Shown: in pieces, positions 12,004 through 24,479 of the stretch
Numbering within the stretch: position 1 is the stretch's first letter
Layout of the letters: each line of letters begins with the position of its first letter
From: Bombus terrestris
Taxonomy: Eukaryota; Arthropoda; Insecta; Hymenoptera; Apidae
Assembly: GCF_910591885.1 (NCBI RefSeq)
Contig: NC_063279.1
Span: 12,648,001-12,712,000 of the forward strand
Length of the DNA stretch: 64,000 bases
Direction of reading: 5' to 3'
The notes under the pieces: model-generated
Seen by the model: only the letters and a program-made list of their open reading frames with translations
What the model was told of the DNA's origin: nothing
Databases searched by the model: none
Program-made: the position numbers and the translations under genes

Positions 12004-13143
12004 ATGCATAATGTAAACATTGTTTTCTACCTACTAACAAGGCATATTAGCTAAATGGAACGCTGATTTTCATGAAATTTTGTAGTGCATCCAAAAATAT
12101 CAGACAGGTATTTCTTTGACCGGTAAGAGTCTACATTTAAAAGGTGAAAAGAATCCTTAAGGTTGAGGTAAAAAGTGACAGCACTGCTTCATTACGGTTA
12201 ATGAAATTAATGAAATTTAAAACGGATTAATGAAATTTCAAAACGTTTCATAAAACACATACAATATGGATATAGAAGTTTTCTACGGTAAAATAGATAC
12301 TTTTATAGGCCATTGTGAATATATTGTTTAATTAAACAAACTGCTTGTACGATCATATACTGATCGCGATAACTTTGCGATACAAGCGTCTGAGAGTTGT
12401 TTTACGATCTATACATATATCGAGACTTGGTTCTACGTGTCAATGGCACCGGCTCAGTTTATTACGCATCCAGTCTGTGCAGAGGTCATCAATCGTCGAT
12501 TAATCAACCGGAAATGCTCGATTTAATGCGTTACGGCCGCTGATACGCGTATCTCCGTAACTCTGCTGTTAATTAATGTAATATAGACACTTTCGTATTA
12601 TATTGACGTACTCAGGAAGATCGTAACGTTTTCACTATGAATTTCATGATGTTTTCTTAAAACTAAGATCACCTAACATAATAAAATTTAACAAGATAGT
12701 ACAGAATTAATTGAACTATTCACATGGCAGGTTAAAGTTGCATTATCATTTTTGATGCAATCTAGATTTAGTACACTAAGGTTTTCTAAACAATCTATTC
12801 GTTAAAGAAATGCGAACGAAAATCATGAGAATACAATCTAATGTAATTTATAAACTTAAATTAAATACAAATTTTCTATTGAAACGTTCAAAAATCCCAT
12901 TAAAGGCTTACTGTATCTCAATTTCCATAGAGGTTAAGAGTAAACTAGAAAATATCAGTGAAAATAATGTTACCTTGTCACCAGTTTTCCTAAATTCAAC
13001 TGTTGCGAAACGGATCGCGACGCTCCCATCCTACGTAGCCATTCAGGATTAACCGAATCGCGCAGGCTGGCTTTTGCAACGATATTTTTTCCAATATAAC
13101 GCACGTGCCGGTTAACGATCGGCCAGAGTCGGATCGTCGGAAT

Positions 13144-13162
13144 AAAAAAAAAAAAAAAAAAA
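13144..13162 (+). repeat. Poly-A tract (19 bases)
   Basis: An uninterrupted A run. No retrotransposon body or target site duplication is visible upstream, so it is recorded only as a homopolymer. Confidence 0.9.
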
Positions 13163-15569
13163 CTAAAAAACTGTCGTTGAAAAAGCGTTACGTCGGGAGA
13201 ATTGATTTACCTCGTAGAAAAAGCTTCACGCTGACGAACAACCTATCTTTCTCTGTATAATATTAAGTTGTTCTGAAAATTCGTAGCAAAGTTCCAGAAG
13301 AATTGAACGTTCTTTCGATTCTATTGAATATTCTATTCATACAGATTTTCTTCATACAGATTTCAGATGAATTTCTTTAAATCCTTAAACAATTCGGTTA
13401 CGTATAATTAGTGAATGGAATTTAATATTCCAATCAAGATCCATTGCTTTCTATCGATGTACGAAGCTTTACGTTACTTTGATAAAAGCGAAACCTTAAT
13501 AATTTATTAATTTGTCGCGTTTCTCTTTAATTAAATGATTTTTAAAAGTCATATGAATATAAATTTTCAACATAAAATTTATATTACGAATGTATTTTAT
13601 ATTGGAATATTAGTAATTATTAATCTACAATGCAATAATTCATAACATGTATGAATAATATTCGATGTCTTGTTCGAATTTATGCGAACAAAGATTATAA
13701 TATATATAGTTGTATAAACACACATGATCTAAGCGGGAAGTATGACGATATAATTATTATTAGATTAAACCTCAATATACGTAGAAGAAGAATGAAGATA
13801 AGCGTTTAATCATCCATAGTGCAATGTACAATGTCACTTTTTTTTATATCGAAAAAGTTATTTTTCATTTTATTCTTCGTGACCTAAAACCATAAAACCG
13901 TGCATATCATATATACATTTGTCAACTGTATTAATGTTACTTTACTGACATTTCCTTTTTTACAAAATTCTCTGCTATTAATCACTTGCAAAAAAAAAAG
14001 TACGATATTTAGAGGAATGAGAGACACAAATGCTCTAGATATTTTATAAATATTACAGTATCTTTAAAACTGATGATTCAAACTTTCACAGATGAAATAT
14101 TCGTTTGATAATTTGAAGAAAAAGGTGTTTAGAAATTTTGGTATGCATTTAATTTTCTGTAAATAACACAGTAAGTGATTTATTATTTTTTTCACCTGTA
14201 ACCTTCACCTCATATTTTAAAATAACAATCGTCTATTCCTGTGTGACTCCGTTATATTTCCACCTAATATCAAATCTGTCTATAATTCTTCGCGATAACG
14301 TCAGAGGCTTTTCTTCGTATTTCTTTAAAAAAAGAATACAGTTTATAACCAGAAGGACTACTTACAATATTATCTTTCTGGAATATAAATACATTGACTA
14401 TCTGCGTCACAGAGTACAGCAATATCTGCATTATATCTGCAGATATAAAGTTGGTATCTTGAAATATCTCCTCGAGTCAATTATTCCAAAATAACTTATA
14501 AATTTAGAATCCAAAATTACACATACCAGTTGCACAAAAATACGTGAATAACAGATAGGAAGTAAATACAAATTACATATAGAATGATCGTGCAGCTATG
14601 TGGTTGATCATGCACTCGTCCACGGTGACGAGTAAAATTTATTTTTAATTAACGTGCAAATGAATGCACCGACGACCGTTTCCTGCTTATCAGGGGTGGC
14701 ATTCGTTGGCGTTGATAGCACTCGGTGCCCGGAGAGAGATTATTCGTGGACCTGTCGGCGAAACGACTGTCCAGAAAGTGACATGAACATCGTCATCGTC
14801 TAGTTAAGAAGCGTTAAAACAGAAAATCTTTACCTTCGACTGTCGAATAACGCGTACTCGACCAGTCTTCCGTTGATGGACGTGTAATTTATATACGCAC
14901 CACTCGAAGTGATTAAAGGACCGCGTAATTAAACGAGCTAATTTACATTTCGAAGGGTACTCATTCCAAACCAATGATAATCGACATATCGAATTCTCAT
15001 GTTTTTAATATTTTCGGTTTTAGGGTTCAATATCTTCTGTTTTTCAATGAAACTGCTTTTTTTTAGTATTATTTCGTATTTATTACTCGATAACGAAAAG
15101 CAAACGGCGTATTTTTATGCATTTGTAGGAAGCTTAAAAATGCAAAAGTGCGATATGTAAAAATGTATAGAACATCGAAAATAGAGTATCCATTTTATGA
15201 TGATTTAAATTTTTAATAAGTGAAACAGATCTCAATTTAAATTCTTCAATTTTTAGCTTTAAATGATAGCTCCCATTAACAATAGAATTAGTAATAGAAA
15301 TAATTCATTTTCAAATTTTTATCTACGTATATCGTTAGATGCATAATTTACCGAGGACAAAAAGTAAATTAACGAAAACAATTTTTCAATATCTTACGAC
15401 AAAAATTCATAAAATTCGGATTTTAACAATTGTAATTACCGTTATAGAAGACAGCTTCTCTCCACTGTTACGAGTCACGACTAAACAAACCCTTACTCCT
15501 ATGTTTCGTTCCAGCCTGAGATGACTGTCTGAAGACTAAGAAGACTATGTAGACTCTCTGAAGATCCTA

Positions 15570-16040
15570 AAAGGAGCGCGTGACTATGAATCATGGTAAC
15601 CAAACGCCTAACGAAGCTTCGATGTATCGTAGCGCCCGTTTCATCCGTACAGAACTAATTACAGAACCGAAACGCAGACCCGGGTCGTCTTTACCATGTT
15701 GCCTGTGCAATAAAGAAACGAAAATGGCGCCGATATACCGGGCGCACGGGAGAAATTACCAGCGATTATTCGGGCACAACGAGTACGACAGCTGCCGCAA
15801 GGCAGCGCCGCGGAACATTGCGGTTTCTTCTATCTGTGAATAGAAGGCCAAGGTGCGCGTTGCGTCGTGACTCCAGCCCACAATTTACGACGTCCTCGAG
15901 CTTGAAAAGAAACCGTACGATGAAACTACAAGAAGGGATACATCCTCGCCAAGCTGAAGATGAAAGGGACTGTGGACGCGGGTAACTGGAAAAATAAAAT
16001 GATGACATACGACGAACCGTGGCAGACGCGTATGCCATAC
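15570..16040. other. GC-richer island with opposing open frames
   Basis: A plus-strand frame (15580-15843, 87 codons) and a minus-strand frame (15766-16038, 90 codons) overlap. The plus frame contains CCLCNKE, which superficially resembles a zinc-binding pattern, but the spacing fits no family I know and no second cysteine pair follows. I leave it uncalled. Confidence 0.35.
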
Positions 16041-16049
16041 AGCTATTAA

Positions 16050-18110
16050 TAGAGAGCCGCGATATATAATGCGTGTTCCGTGATCTATGCTATGACACCT
16101 CGATCCATTTTAATATTTTATTATTCTCAGTCATGCATCCATCGATCGAATAATACCGTACTCTTCATATTATGATTTATTTCCTTTTGAGATTGATTGT
16201 ACGCATTTCTGCACCTTTACGTTCCCCATAAATGCATATAAATCCGCAGTCTAGCGATAAAAGTCGCAAAGAATGGATATATTGGTAGGTAAAAATGGTT
16301 CTTGTCCTGTACTCGTGTAATAAAATTGTGAAACTCGCAAAACTGACCGGTTTGACTTCCGAGAGGCACATGCATAGAATATACAACAAGCAATAAGCAC
16401 TTGCAAAATAGAAACTTATCGAATGGAATTACGGTTGATAGAAGATATGAGGAATAAAACAGGTCTATTACACACAGTTGTCGTTCGAGCGATAATGCAG
16501 AGATTGAAAATACTTGTATCACTTATATATGAAATGAAGTTACTTCCATTTCCGTGGACGGGAGAGTATCAAAAAAGCAGCGGAGCGAATCTCAGACGGA
16601 AAGCAACGTTTCCGGTCAATCTTTCCGGTCAACTCTCACACTCTCACGCGTGATCTAGTTTCCGTCGTATAATTACCTGCTATCACAGAGAGATAATTAA
16701 CCGATAAATGTTGTTAAAGGAGACAAACGAAAACGGAAGTCGTACATAAAAAAATAGTTCGGAGTTAAGCAATGAACAGGGGAAATAATGATTTCGATCT
16801 TTCGGCCCTTGACCGAATGAGAATCCTCCAGGAATTAATTGGATCCCTCCGTCGTAATGCATTCAATGAATACGATATGAATGTAAAGGAAATTACGATT
16901 ACGTTTTAAGGAATTCGTATTATTTTGATGAAATGTTTCTTTTTTATACGATATACATTATCGAAGATTAAAGGTTAGATGTTTCGATTTAATTTAGTAA
17001 CGATAAATTACATTTTACGTTTAACATATTTATTTGGCATTTTTTTTATTCATTTAGACATTTGACATAAGTATACTATGTTTTTTAAATGTTTATCTCT
17101 CTTTCTACTCTAAAATATTCAGATACTCTCACCGAAATTTTCTGTGCAGCTTTCGTTGATACTACATCCTTTAAATTCGACATGCAATTAAAATCAATAA
17201 TCTGTGCGTTCCTATGCATACGCGCGCATTATCTGTAGCCAATAGAGGGAAGCTTATTATCACGGGTGTCATTATTTATCGTTCACATGACGGTAAATGG
17301 AAGCAGGACAAAAACGCGCCTATACTGCCCCATCCATTTCCGGTTCGTTGTAAATTCACTCCACAACGAGCAAAAGTCCGTTAGTACAGCGAGTCGAAGG
17401 TTTATGTTTAATTAGGGCGAAATCTATTTTAACCCTCTTCGCGTTTCCTTTTTTACTTTCTTTCCATTTTCCGTAGTCGAATTAATTAGAGAACTACGTA
17501 CACATACGCGTACACGTAGGCACACATATGCGCACGTTTGCACGACGGATCGATAATTCGAGAAATACTCTTCTAATTTGAATTGTAACTGGTCGTTATG
17601 AAACCGGGCTGGAAACAGGGAAAAATTGTACGAACGTGTAACGCGAACGCTAATTGCAATACATCAATTACTTAGTCGGTAATAAGATAATATTATTTAT
17701 TATCCTTTATTAGCTCCGACCGCAATCATCGTCAGCGCACGCAAATTGGCTCGCCAGCTAATAACGCTCGCTTAATGTAATTAATAATTAATGGATTAAA
17801 GAACGACTATGGAAAAGATTTCTTAGTTGCTGGTCGGAGGAATACACTGAACGTACACATCACCGTTCAGAAATGTCCAAGACACTTTTTGGTTTCGTGT
17901 AAGATGCGACAATTCGTTTAAATCATCATCTGACCACGATTCTGCATGGCAACCACGTGAGAAAACTACGTTTTCTAATGTATGATACAAAATTATCGAA
18001 AGACCTTGAGACACGCTAACAAGTCTAACCTCCCCATACATTGACTATTCCATTTCCCGGGACATTACAACTGGATACCGTACAAAAACCGTTGAATTAA
18101 GATTAAAGTT
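16050..18110. other. AT-rich stretch with a homeodomain-site-like cluster
   Basis: No gene is visible. Between about 17655 and 17810 the words CTAATTGC, CAATTAC, GTAATTAATAATTAATGG and TTAGCTCC lie close together. Clusters of this kind occur in developmental enhancers, but this is a compositional observation without conservation data. Confidence 0.4.
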
Positions 18111-18117
18111 AGATAAC

Positions 18118-18442
18118 TAAAGGAGGAAAGAAGCGACTACATAGACAGAGAGCGTGTTACGCATAGGATAGAGCTGAAAAGCCAGAGTGCAATGCGAGAG
18201 AAAAGACAGAAAATGAAAGGAAGAGAGAGAAGATAGAGGATTGAAGGAGGAGAGAGAGAGAGTTTTTATTGGTATGGAGCCCTATAATTGAACCCACATA
18301 AGTACTCTTTTCATATCATCGTTGCGAAATGATGGAAGAGGATTACGTCGATCCCGTGGGACGGAGGACTGACATGGAAACGGGAAAAGGGCCGACGCGA
18401 AGAGAGCAAAAGAGAGAGAGAGAGAGAGAGATAGAGAGACAA
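18118..18442 (+). repeat. Purine-rich tract with two GA microsatellites
   Basis: The strand is dominated by A and G. There is a GAGAGAGAGAGAG run at about 18250-18262 and a longer one (AGAGAGAGAGAGAGAGAG type) at about 18409-18430. It generates the SLSLYLSLSLSL-like open frame on the opposite strand (18311-18541), which is therefore not a gene. GA runs can be bound by GAGA-type factors in insects; that is general knowledge, not shown here. Confidence 0.8.
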
Positions 18443-18939
18443 GAGTCGCCTGTACCGAGAGAAAGCTGGATTCAGGCGAATTTCTAGCTTCTCTCGGCGA
18501 CGACGTCTGAAGACGAGCCCAGCCAGCAGAGTCAGCAGCATACTACTCTTTCTCTCTCTTTGTCTTTCTTTGATAGCACAACTTTTGTGCCAATATCTCT
18601 TCGTCTTGCTCGTGTAACGTTTTCAACTCGCTGTCAATGGAGAAAATCGTGGGTATTGTAGTTGCAAGTGATACATAACACCATATGTAGTTAAGATATA
18701 TCCGGACAATTACAGACAATATTTGTATCTACGGTTATTTTATTCCAATGAAACGTTTCTTTAGCAGCTTCCACGTTTCATTTTCTTGTTACTAATTTTC
18801 TGTAATCATACGACGCTACTACCGAATGATACGAAACTTGATGGACTTACATTTGAACTTCATTAATTAGTATACATAATATGTACGAATGCTGGAATAC
18901 TTTTTGCACTTTTATTCCACTGTACGTATTTTGAATAGA

Positions 18940-19027
18940 AAATCGTGATCTGGTAATAATTTACCTGATGACTTAAATGAATTATACATAAAATAAAAAA
19001 ATGTCTCAATGCTTGTGAACGAGAGTG
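18940..19027 (+). mobile_element. Tc1-like right-end fragment
   Basis: It matches 58011-58109 of the Tc3-like element: AATCGTGATCTGGTAATAAT versus AATCACGGTCGGTAGTAATC, then TGACTTAAATGAATTAT versus TGACTTGAACGAATTAT. It ends GTGAACGAGAGTG followed by TA at 19028-19029. It is short, non-coding and in the same orientation as all other copies seen. Confidence 0.7.
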
Positions 19028-19129
19028 TACATGACATTGTAGGTAAAAAAGTAAAATTTCTGTATGTAGAACTAATTCGAAGGTCAGCGACTATACTATA
19101 TAGACACGGTTACAAGGAATTCTGGTTGT

Positions 19130-19440
19130 GTGTTCCTCGCGTCGATACTCTTCGACGTGCGGTTCGCGAACGTGCCGTAAGTGGTTCCGGACAATTTAAG
19201 CCGCGAGAAACGAGCTCGAAATTTAGCCCCGTACCCGGGCAAGTCGTCCAGGTCGAAACTCTCTGTACGATGGAGGAAGACTCTCGTGTTCGTGACTCGT
19301 AGCTTCGTGGGGAATGGATGCTTCGCAGTTTATAAAATCGGCTACGTGCAAGCTACCTTTCTCGGGAAATTGCGCGAGACTGCTGCGGGATATTTAACGC
19401 GAATTGTAGACTATAGTTTCCTTTGGTTCGCGCGTTTCTT
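19130..19440. other. GC-richer island, function unknown
   Basis: A CpG-rich block just to the right of the Tc1-like fragment. Two plus-strand frames (19009-19302 and 19181-19504) overlap out of phase, and neither has a recognisable domain. Confidence 0.3.
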
Positions 19441-19504
19441 CATACAAAAATGTACTCTAGCCGGAGTCCCCTATAATCTTGATAATTTATTACATAAAGC
19501 ATAA

Positions 19505-20500
19505 TAGATCTTTTATGAAAAATTTTCCGAGTCACCATATAAAGGGTTGAAATCTACCCGAATCTACTTGCGATATACTTGAGAGCTTATCGTTATGCAT
19601 GATACACATGGAAACGAAAAATGTGACAAATGAAAGAAAAGAAGAGGAAGGAAAAACGGTAAACCAGTTGAAGCGAAACTTTATTTTCATGGAGAGTAAT
19701 GAAAACGCGAGATTGACCGCGTCACGGTGTCAGTACGAATCAATTGTCTCGTCGAGTTTGTCGATTCGCGGATTCAACCCGCGTAGTATAATAAAAAGAG
19801 CCGTTTCCAAAAACAACCAAGACAAAATCTATCCCAGAGAACTATTGTTCTGGGAACAATTATTCCGAACCTTAAATCAGGTAGGGAAGTCGAGGCATTT
19901 TACACGAAATCGAATGATAAAATTTATGTTGATTTTATCCTTAAATATCGTATACTATTATACGCTCAATATTAATTATTAATAATCGTCACAGAAGATA
20001 GTAAAATTTTAATTATCCTTCTAATTGCAGTGTACCATGCTTGTTACAGATACTCAAGGATTTTGTGTTTCAAATTAACCTAAAATAGTAAGCCTAATAG
20101 AAAGCTTTGATAAAATGAAAATTCGATACGTTTCGGTAACTGTATTTAATAAATTATCGACTAGTAGTACCGAATAATATTACCAAACATTATATAACAT
20201 TAAATATTAACCAAATTAATATGAAGCTGACACGAGTTTTACGTTTATTCGAAACATATTTATTCTTCATAACTTTACAAATTCTAGTTACAAACATTGA
20301 TATACGAGTATTTTCTAATCAGAACCTCAAAAGCGATTGTTCGAGACCATAACGGAAGTAATATTCGTTTCGGTAGAAGCTACAAATCCTCGTCGCAAAG
20401 AGTTGTTCGAGAAAACACAGTTGGAACAAATTACTAGGAGGATAAAAGGCGATCATTCCTCATAACCGAAGAAACGAAACGGCAATAATATCGTCTCTCA
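19505..20500. other. Mostly AT-rich stretch
   Basis: No gene is called. The 127-codon frame at 19599-19982 is rich in N, K, I and R as expected of AT-rich DNA and has no domain. An imperfect hairpin around TCCCAGAGAAC...GTTCTGGGA lies at 19832-19854. Confidence 0.5.
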
Positions 20501-20503
20501 GGA

Positions 20504-20534
20504 CGAAGAATATTTCTTGACTAAATATTCTTCG
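20504..20534. repeat. Perfect 12-bp hairpin
   Basis: CGAAGAATATTT (20504-20515) is exactly inverted at 20523-20534 around the 7-base loop CTTGACT. Pairing stops outside the stem, so it is too short for a microRNA precursor. It sits in the somewhat GC-richer stretch 20330-20560. Confidence 0.7.
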
Positions 20535-20539
20535 GAAAG

Positions 20540-22750
20540 TTAGGCTTTTGGATTCCATTGCAAAGAAGACGCGAATTACAGGTTATTCAATCGAGGAAAT
20601 GAAGTACGCCCCGCTAAAACATAGGGGTACGCAGAAGGAAGGTCCACTCTCTTTCTTCCTTTTTCTATGTGTCCACAGTCTCTGTACGGTTTGACAAAAA
20701 GAGTTTTAATTTCCGGTGAGAAAAAGCAACACGGAGGACTTTAGTCGGTTATGCGCGGCTGCACAGGCCAACCTCAAACGAAATATTACCACAGCTTAAC
20801 ACGCTGCACGGCACACGCTCTGCAACTTTGCCTTCCGACTACTATTTCGCTCAGCGTGCTCTGTCGAGAGAATTCTCGCATTATCGTCAACACCTTGCAT
20901 CTTTCTTTCTTTTTCGTTTTAAGGGAGTTACAGGTATTACGACACTTACGGAGAATAAGGTTAACCTCAGAAATTGTTGTGAGGGTTGAAGAAATTTAAA
21001 CATTTACACGTTATAACGGATAACTGTTTTTTTAATCGCGAAATCCTTTTTATTTATAGTTTGTATACACAGTAGATTGTGTTACGTATAGAAGCAATTT
21101 AAGTTCTTAACAATTTTGCGCTTACACAAATTTTACGTATTTCTTCACTGTTTGGTTCTAGATTAACATACATTAGTCAAATATTTATATTCCACTTTTC
21201 GATACGCAACCCAATTAGACAACATACACATTATACAAGATTTTCTTGTTTGCACGCCTAAATAATTTCATACAAACAGATGGTTTACAAGCAAACAATA
21301 TTCGTCCTCTCTTATCTTAAAGCTACGCCATTACATTGTACAGCTTTTTCGGAACTACTCTATTCTCTATTCAAGCAGATTTCTCTTGAAATTCATTATT
21401 ATCGTATAGCAGTATGACCATGTTCCAATCTCGCGTCTTTTTGTCGGTGAATTCGCACGGAATACAAAATACGAAAAAACTGGTCTATCGAAATTTTGAA
21501 TAGATCGCTCTTCTTTTTTTTTTTTTCTTTAGTTGTTGTTGCTAAGCGGAGAACCGATCAGTTCGGAATCCGTGGCCGGAAATGTTTTTACATTGTGTGT
21601 TTTTACGAACAGGTACGGTCGAACGGTTGAAATCGTTGCCTTGGTCAAAGATATGGGTGTATTTTGAAAAGTGTAATTTCAGAAACATCACAGGCGAAAA
21701 AAATTGTTCCACGCCTGACAAAGAGATATTTGCCGTGCACGCGATATATAAAAGCGCAAACTTATCGAACCGCAAACAACACGCACGCATTTTTCCTAAC
21801 TTTATACGAAATTTTGACTAACACTACAGATTAATTGTAGTACTCGAGGATCGCTATTTCCAAGATAAAAATCCGTCTAACAGAGGACAGTAGCAATAGG
21901 ACCAAGTTCGATCAAACTAGTGCTCAAGGCTTTACAATGCTGAATACACTTTATTCATCTTTAGGATTTTACGGTTTCTATCAATCCGTGAATAAATTTC
22001 AAACAGGACAATATTTGTTAAATGATAACACGTTGACTTTCATATTTTACATTTGAATTTTATAATATCCTGACTCGTATCTATGTTCGAAAAATATATT
22101 TCTGTGCTGTATGAATTTCCTTTGGTTAATGGAGGGCAGAGATATTCGAGAGGTATCGACAATTTTTGCCAACACAAAAATATTCTGCTTATCGGTATCC
22201 TGTTTCAATACCTTATAAGATTCACGATATATCCGCGACAGGTAATAGGGTACATGATGCTACGTTATATCTGTGGAGTATGAAGTATATACATAACGTA
22301 CGTCATGTTAGGGGTATGCACGAAGATGAAAGCAGCTGTTTCCAGCGAAACTGTAGAATAGCGTGAGACGTCACGACTACGCTATCTTTATCCAGAATTA
22401 ATGTGATAGAGCTGTGTCGAGAAAGTGGGGAATTACGTACATACCTACATAGTAGCTAAAATATAGAAGGTATATTTTCTATGCACGAAGTTCATTACAA
22501 ATTGTGTATTTGTAAAATTTAAGTACGCTTATATACGTTAAATATCTCAAACAATATTATTTCATATTATTTCAATGTAAATTCATCCTTTCATCGATAT
22601 CCCGTTAAAAAATACGATTCATATATAACATCATGGAACATGATGTTGCATCTTTCATAAAATGGACAATTTTGCAATAAATCTGGAACTTTGAAACAAT
22701 CCATAACATTATTTTAAGATATTCCTAAAAATTCCACGCTTCCTTCTACA
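20540..22750. other. AT-rich non-coding stretch
   Basis: No gene is called. It contains a 13-base T run near 21514-21526 and a small perfect hairpin AACATCATG-GAA-CATGATGTT at 22627-22647. The opposing frames at 21542-21790 (minus) and 21582-21821 (plus) overlap and lack motifs. Confidence 0.55.
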
Positions 22751-22759
22751 GAAAACGCG

Positions 22760-23280
22760 ATTAACACAAACACGCGGAGCGAACGACGAGACATTGGACG
22801 AGACATCGCTCATAGCGGCGCGCCTCACATCCGGGAAACCTGATAAACCCGAAAACTTGGCCGACCCATAACGATGTAAATGGCCTGGGTGGAAATTTAC
22901 ATGGCTCTCTTTTTTCCGGCGTTGAAAATTTTGCGGCTCGGCTGGCCAGCCTTTTAAAACATGCACGTTCGATTTACGCGTCCACCCTTTGAACACCCCA
23001 CTGTGTCCCCAAAGGCGATCGTCGATGCAGGAAACACCCGGAAGCGCTTGCAGCTTACACACGCCTCTGCTCGAGCTCGTCTCTCGTCGAATCGAGCTTG
23101 ACAGCCGACGAATCTCGGGCACGAGGTTATTAAACCGACCAGCTACACCGAACTACACCTCTGTACAACAAAGTAGCCACGATCCAATTATCCCACGTGT
23201 AAAATCGATCCTCGTGATCGATAGCCGACTAATACTCCGCCATTTCGCTCTTGTTTCCAAGACAGTCCCTTCACTTTGCT
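22760..23280. other. GC-rich island with opposing open frames
   Basis: CpG-rich. A 137-codon minus frame (22709-23122) and a 97-codon plus frame (22989-23282) overlap. No domain, signal peptide or homology is recognisable in either. It could be regulatory or a relic exon; I cannot tell which. Confidence 0.35.
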
Positions 23281-23289
23281 AAATTCTCA

Positions 23290-24230
23290 AACGTCAATCC
23301 TCCGTGTCTCGACTCTGGGTCGAGGAGACGATGATTGTCTTCAAAGCCATGTTAGATTGACGATTCTCCAGGATTCTGGAGGTGTTGAAATGTCAAGCTA
23401 TCACCGATTGGTTGTGATTAGTGAATTGAAATGCGGATTGTGATAGGATGGTAACTTGGAAGTGGGTAATACGATGATTTAACTCTGATGTTTCTTTGAA
23501 CGCGCATAGCCTGTTTACTTTTTAGTGAAAGATTCGGATCTCAACTTTTACGTGGAAAGTGCAAAGATTTGAAATATTAAGACTTGAAATTTACTTATTT
23601 ATTATTTACTTGAATGTCACGTGTTAGCTCAAAATAAATTTTGTATTTCAATCTTATTTTGATGTTTATGAAGGTTGTGAAAGGCACGAGTAAAATACGT
23701 AAAATTGATATATACAGTGACAATAAGTATTTATAAGAAAAATACAAAGGAGAGTTAGGGAAGACGAGATAAAAATTTTGAATATCCGCTAAGAAGATAT
23801 TTTACACATGTGATGTGAAACTGAAAGAAATTTAGAAACTAAGACGCAATGATTCGAAAAATTACGAGTTTAATAGGAGCGAAGTACGTAATAAAATTGA
23901 TTAAAATGATAATCAACAAATTACTGAACACCTAGGAAAGAGAATTTCTAAAAATTTCCCTGACAGAATACTTACTTTAAAATAAAAGTTCGGTAACATA
24001 AAATAGAACAAGAAATTGACATCGTTCATATCTGACGTATATCATATTTATCCCCGTAGTCACGTGCAATTTATACCGGCATATTAATTAAATCTCTTTA
24101 TTACCTTGACAGAGGCAAATACAGATAATAGATCCGCAAACAAAACAGCGACTAGCGGAAGTAAAAAGGAGATATCGATATCTGTCGCTATTAAAACACC
24201 AACAAAGAGATTCGTACCAGAGAGAACACC
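23290..24230. other. AT-rich non-coding stretch
   Basis: Nothing beyond ordinary AT-rich sequence is visible; all frames are interrupted. A palindromic GATATCGATATC word lies at about 24170. Confidence 0.55.
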
Positions 24231-24234
24231 TTTT

Positions 24235-24470
24235 TCGTTTATTAGCTTCTCTCCATTCAGTCTTTCTCTTCTCTCCCGTCCTCTCTCTTTCTCTCTCTAT
24301 GTATATATATATATATATATTTTTTTTTTTTATTCCCTTTATATCTTTCTGTCTGACATAGTCACCAGTAATCAGCATTACCTCTGAACTTTCCTTCTCT
24401 GACCATTCTCGTCTCTATTTCTCTTTTTCTCTGTTTCTTCATCTATCTTTACCTGTCTGTTCGTGTATTT
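24235..24470 (+). repeat. Pyrimidine-rich tract with TA microsatellite and T run
   Basis: CT-rich simple sequence flanks a (TA)n run at 24302-24320 that continues into a 12-base T run. These repeats produce the IYIYIYIERERERT open frame on the minus strand (24088-24378) and its plus-strand counterpart; neither is a gene. Confidence 0.85.
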
Positions 24471-24479
24471 TCGTAGACA

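Larger units (their letters stand above)
10660..15560. other. Long AT-rich non-coding stretch
   Basis: Nearly 5 kb without a supportable gene. It holds a perfect 12-bp inverted repeat at 11947-12003, a poly-A tract at 13144-13162 and several A/T runs. The open frames at 12810-13052, 14243-14494 and 15339-15524 lack motifs. The stretch 14870-14960, rich in TAATTA-like words, could bind homeodomain proteins, but that is speculation. Confidence 0.6.

Noticed and set aside
13236..13290. GAACAACCTA followed by TTAAGTTGTTCTGAAAATTCG, resembling mariner ends
   Set aside because: The two ends face outward rather than inward, with only about 18 bases between; no element can be bounded.
15580..15843. 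Possible zinc-binding CCLCNKE motif
   Set aside because: A single cysteine cluster with no second pair at the right spacing; the opposite strand is open too.
22709..23122. 137-codon minus-strand open frame
   Set aside because: Lies in a GC-rich island where both strands are open; composition is sufficient, and no domain or conserved motif is seen.
24088..24387. Opposing open frames with IYIYIYI runs
   Set aside because: Generated by the TA microsatellite and CT/GA tracts.
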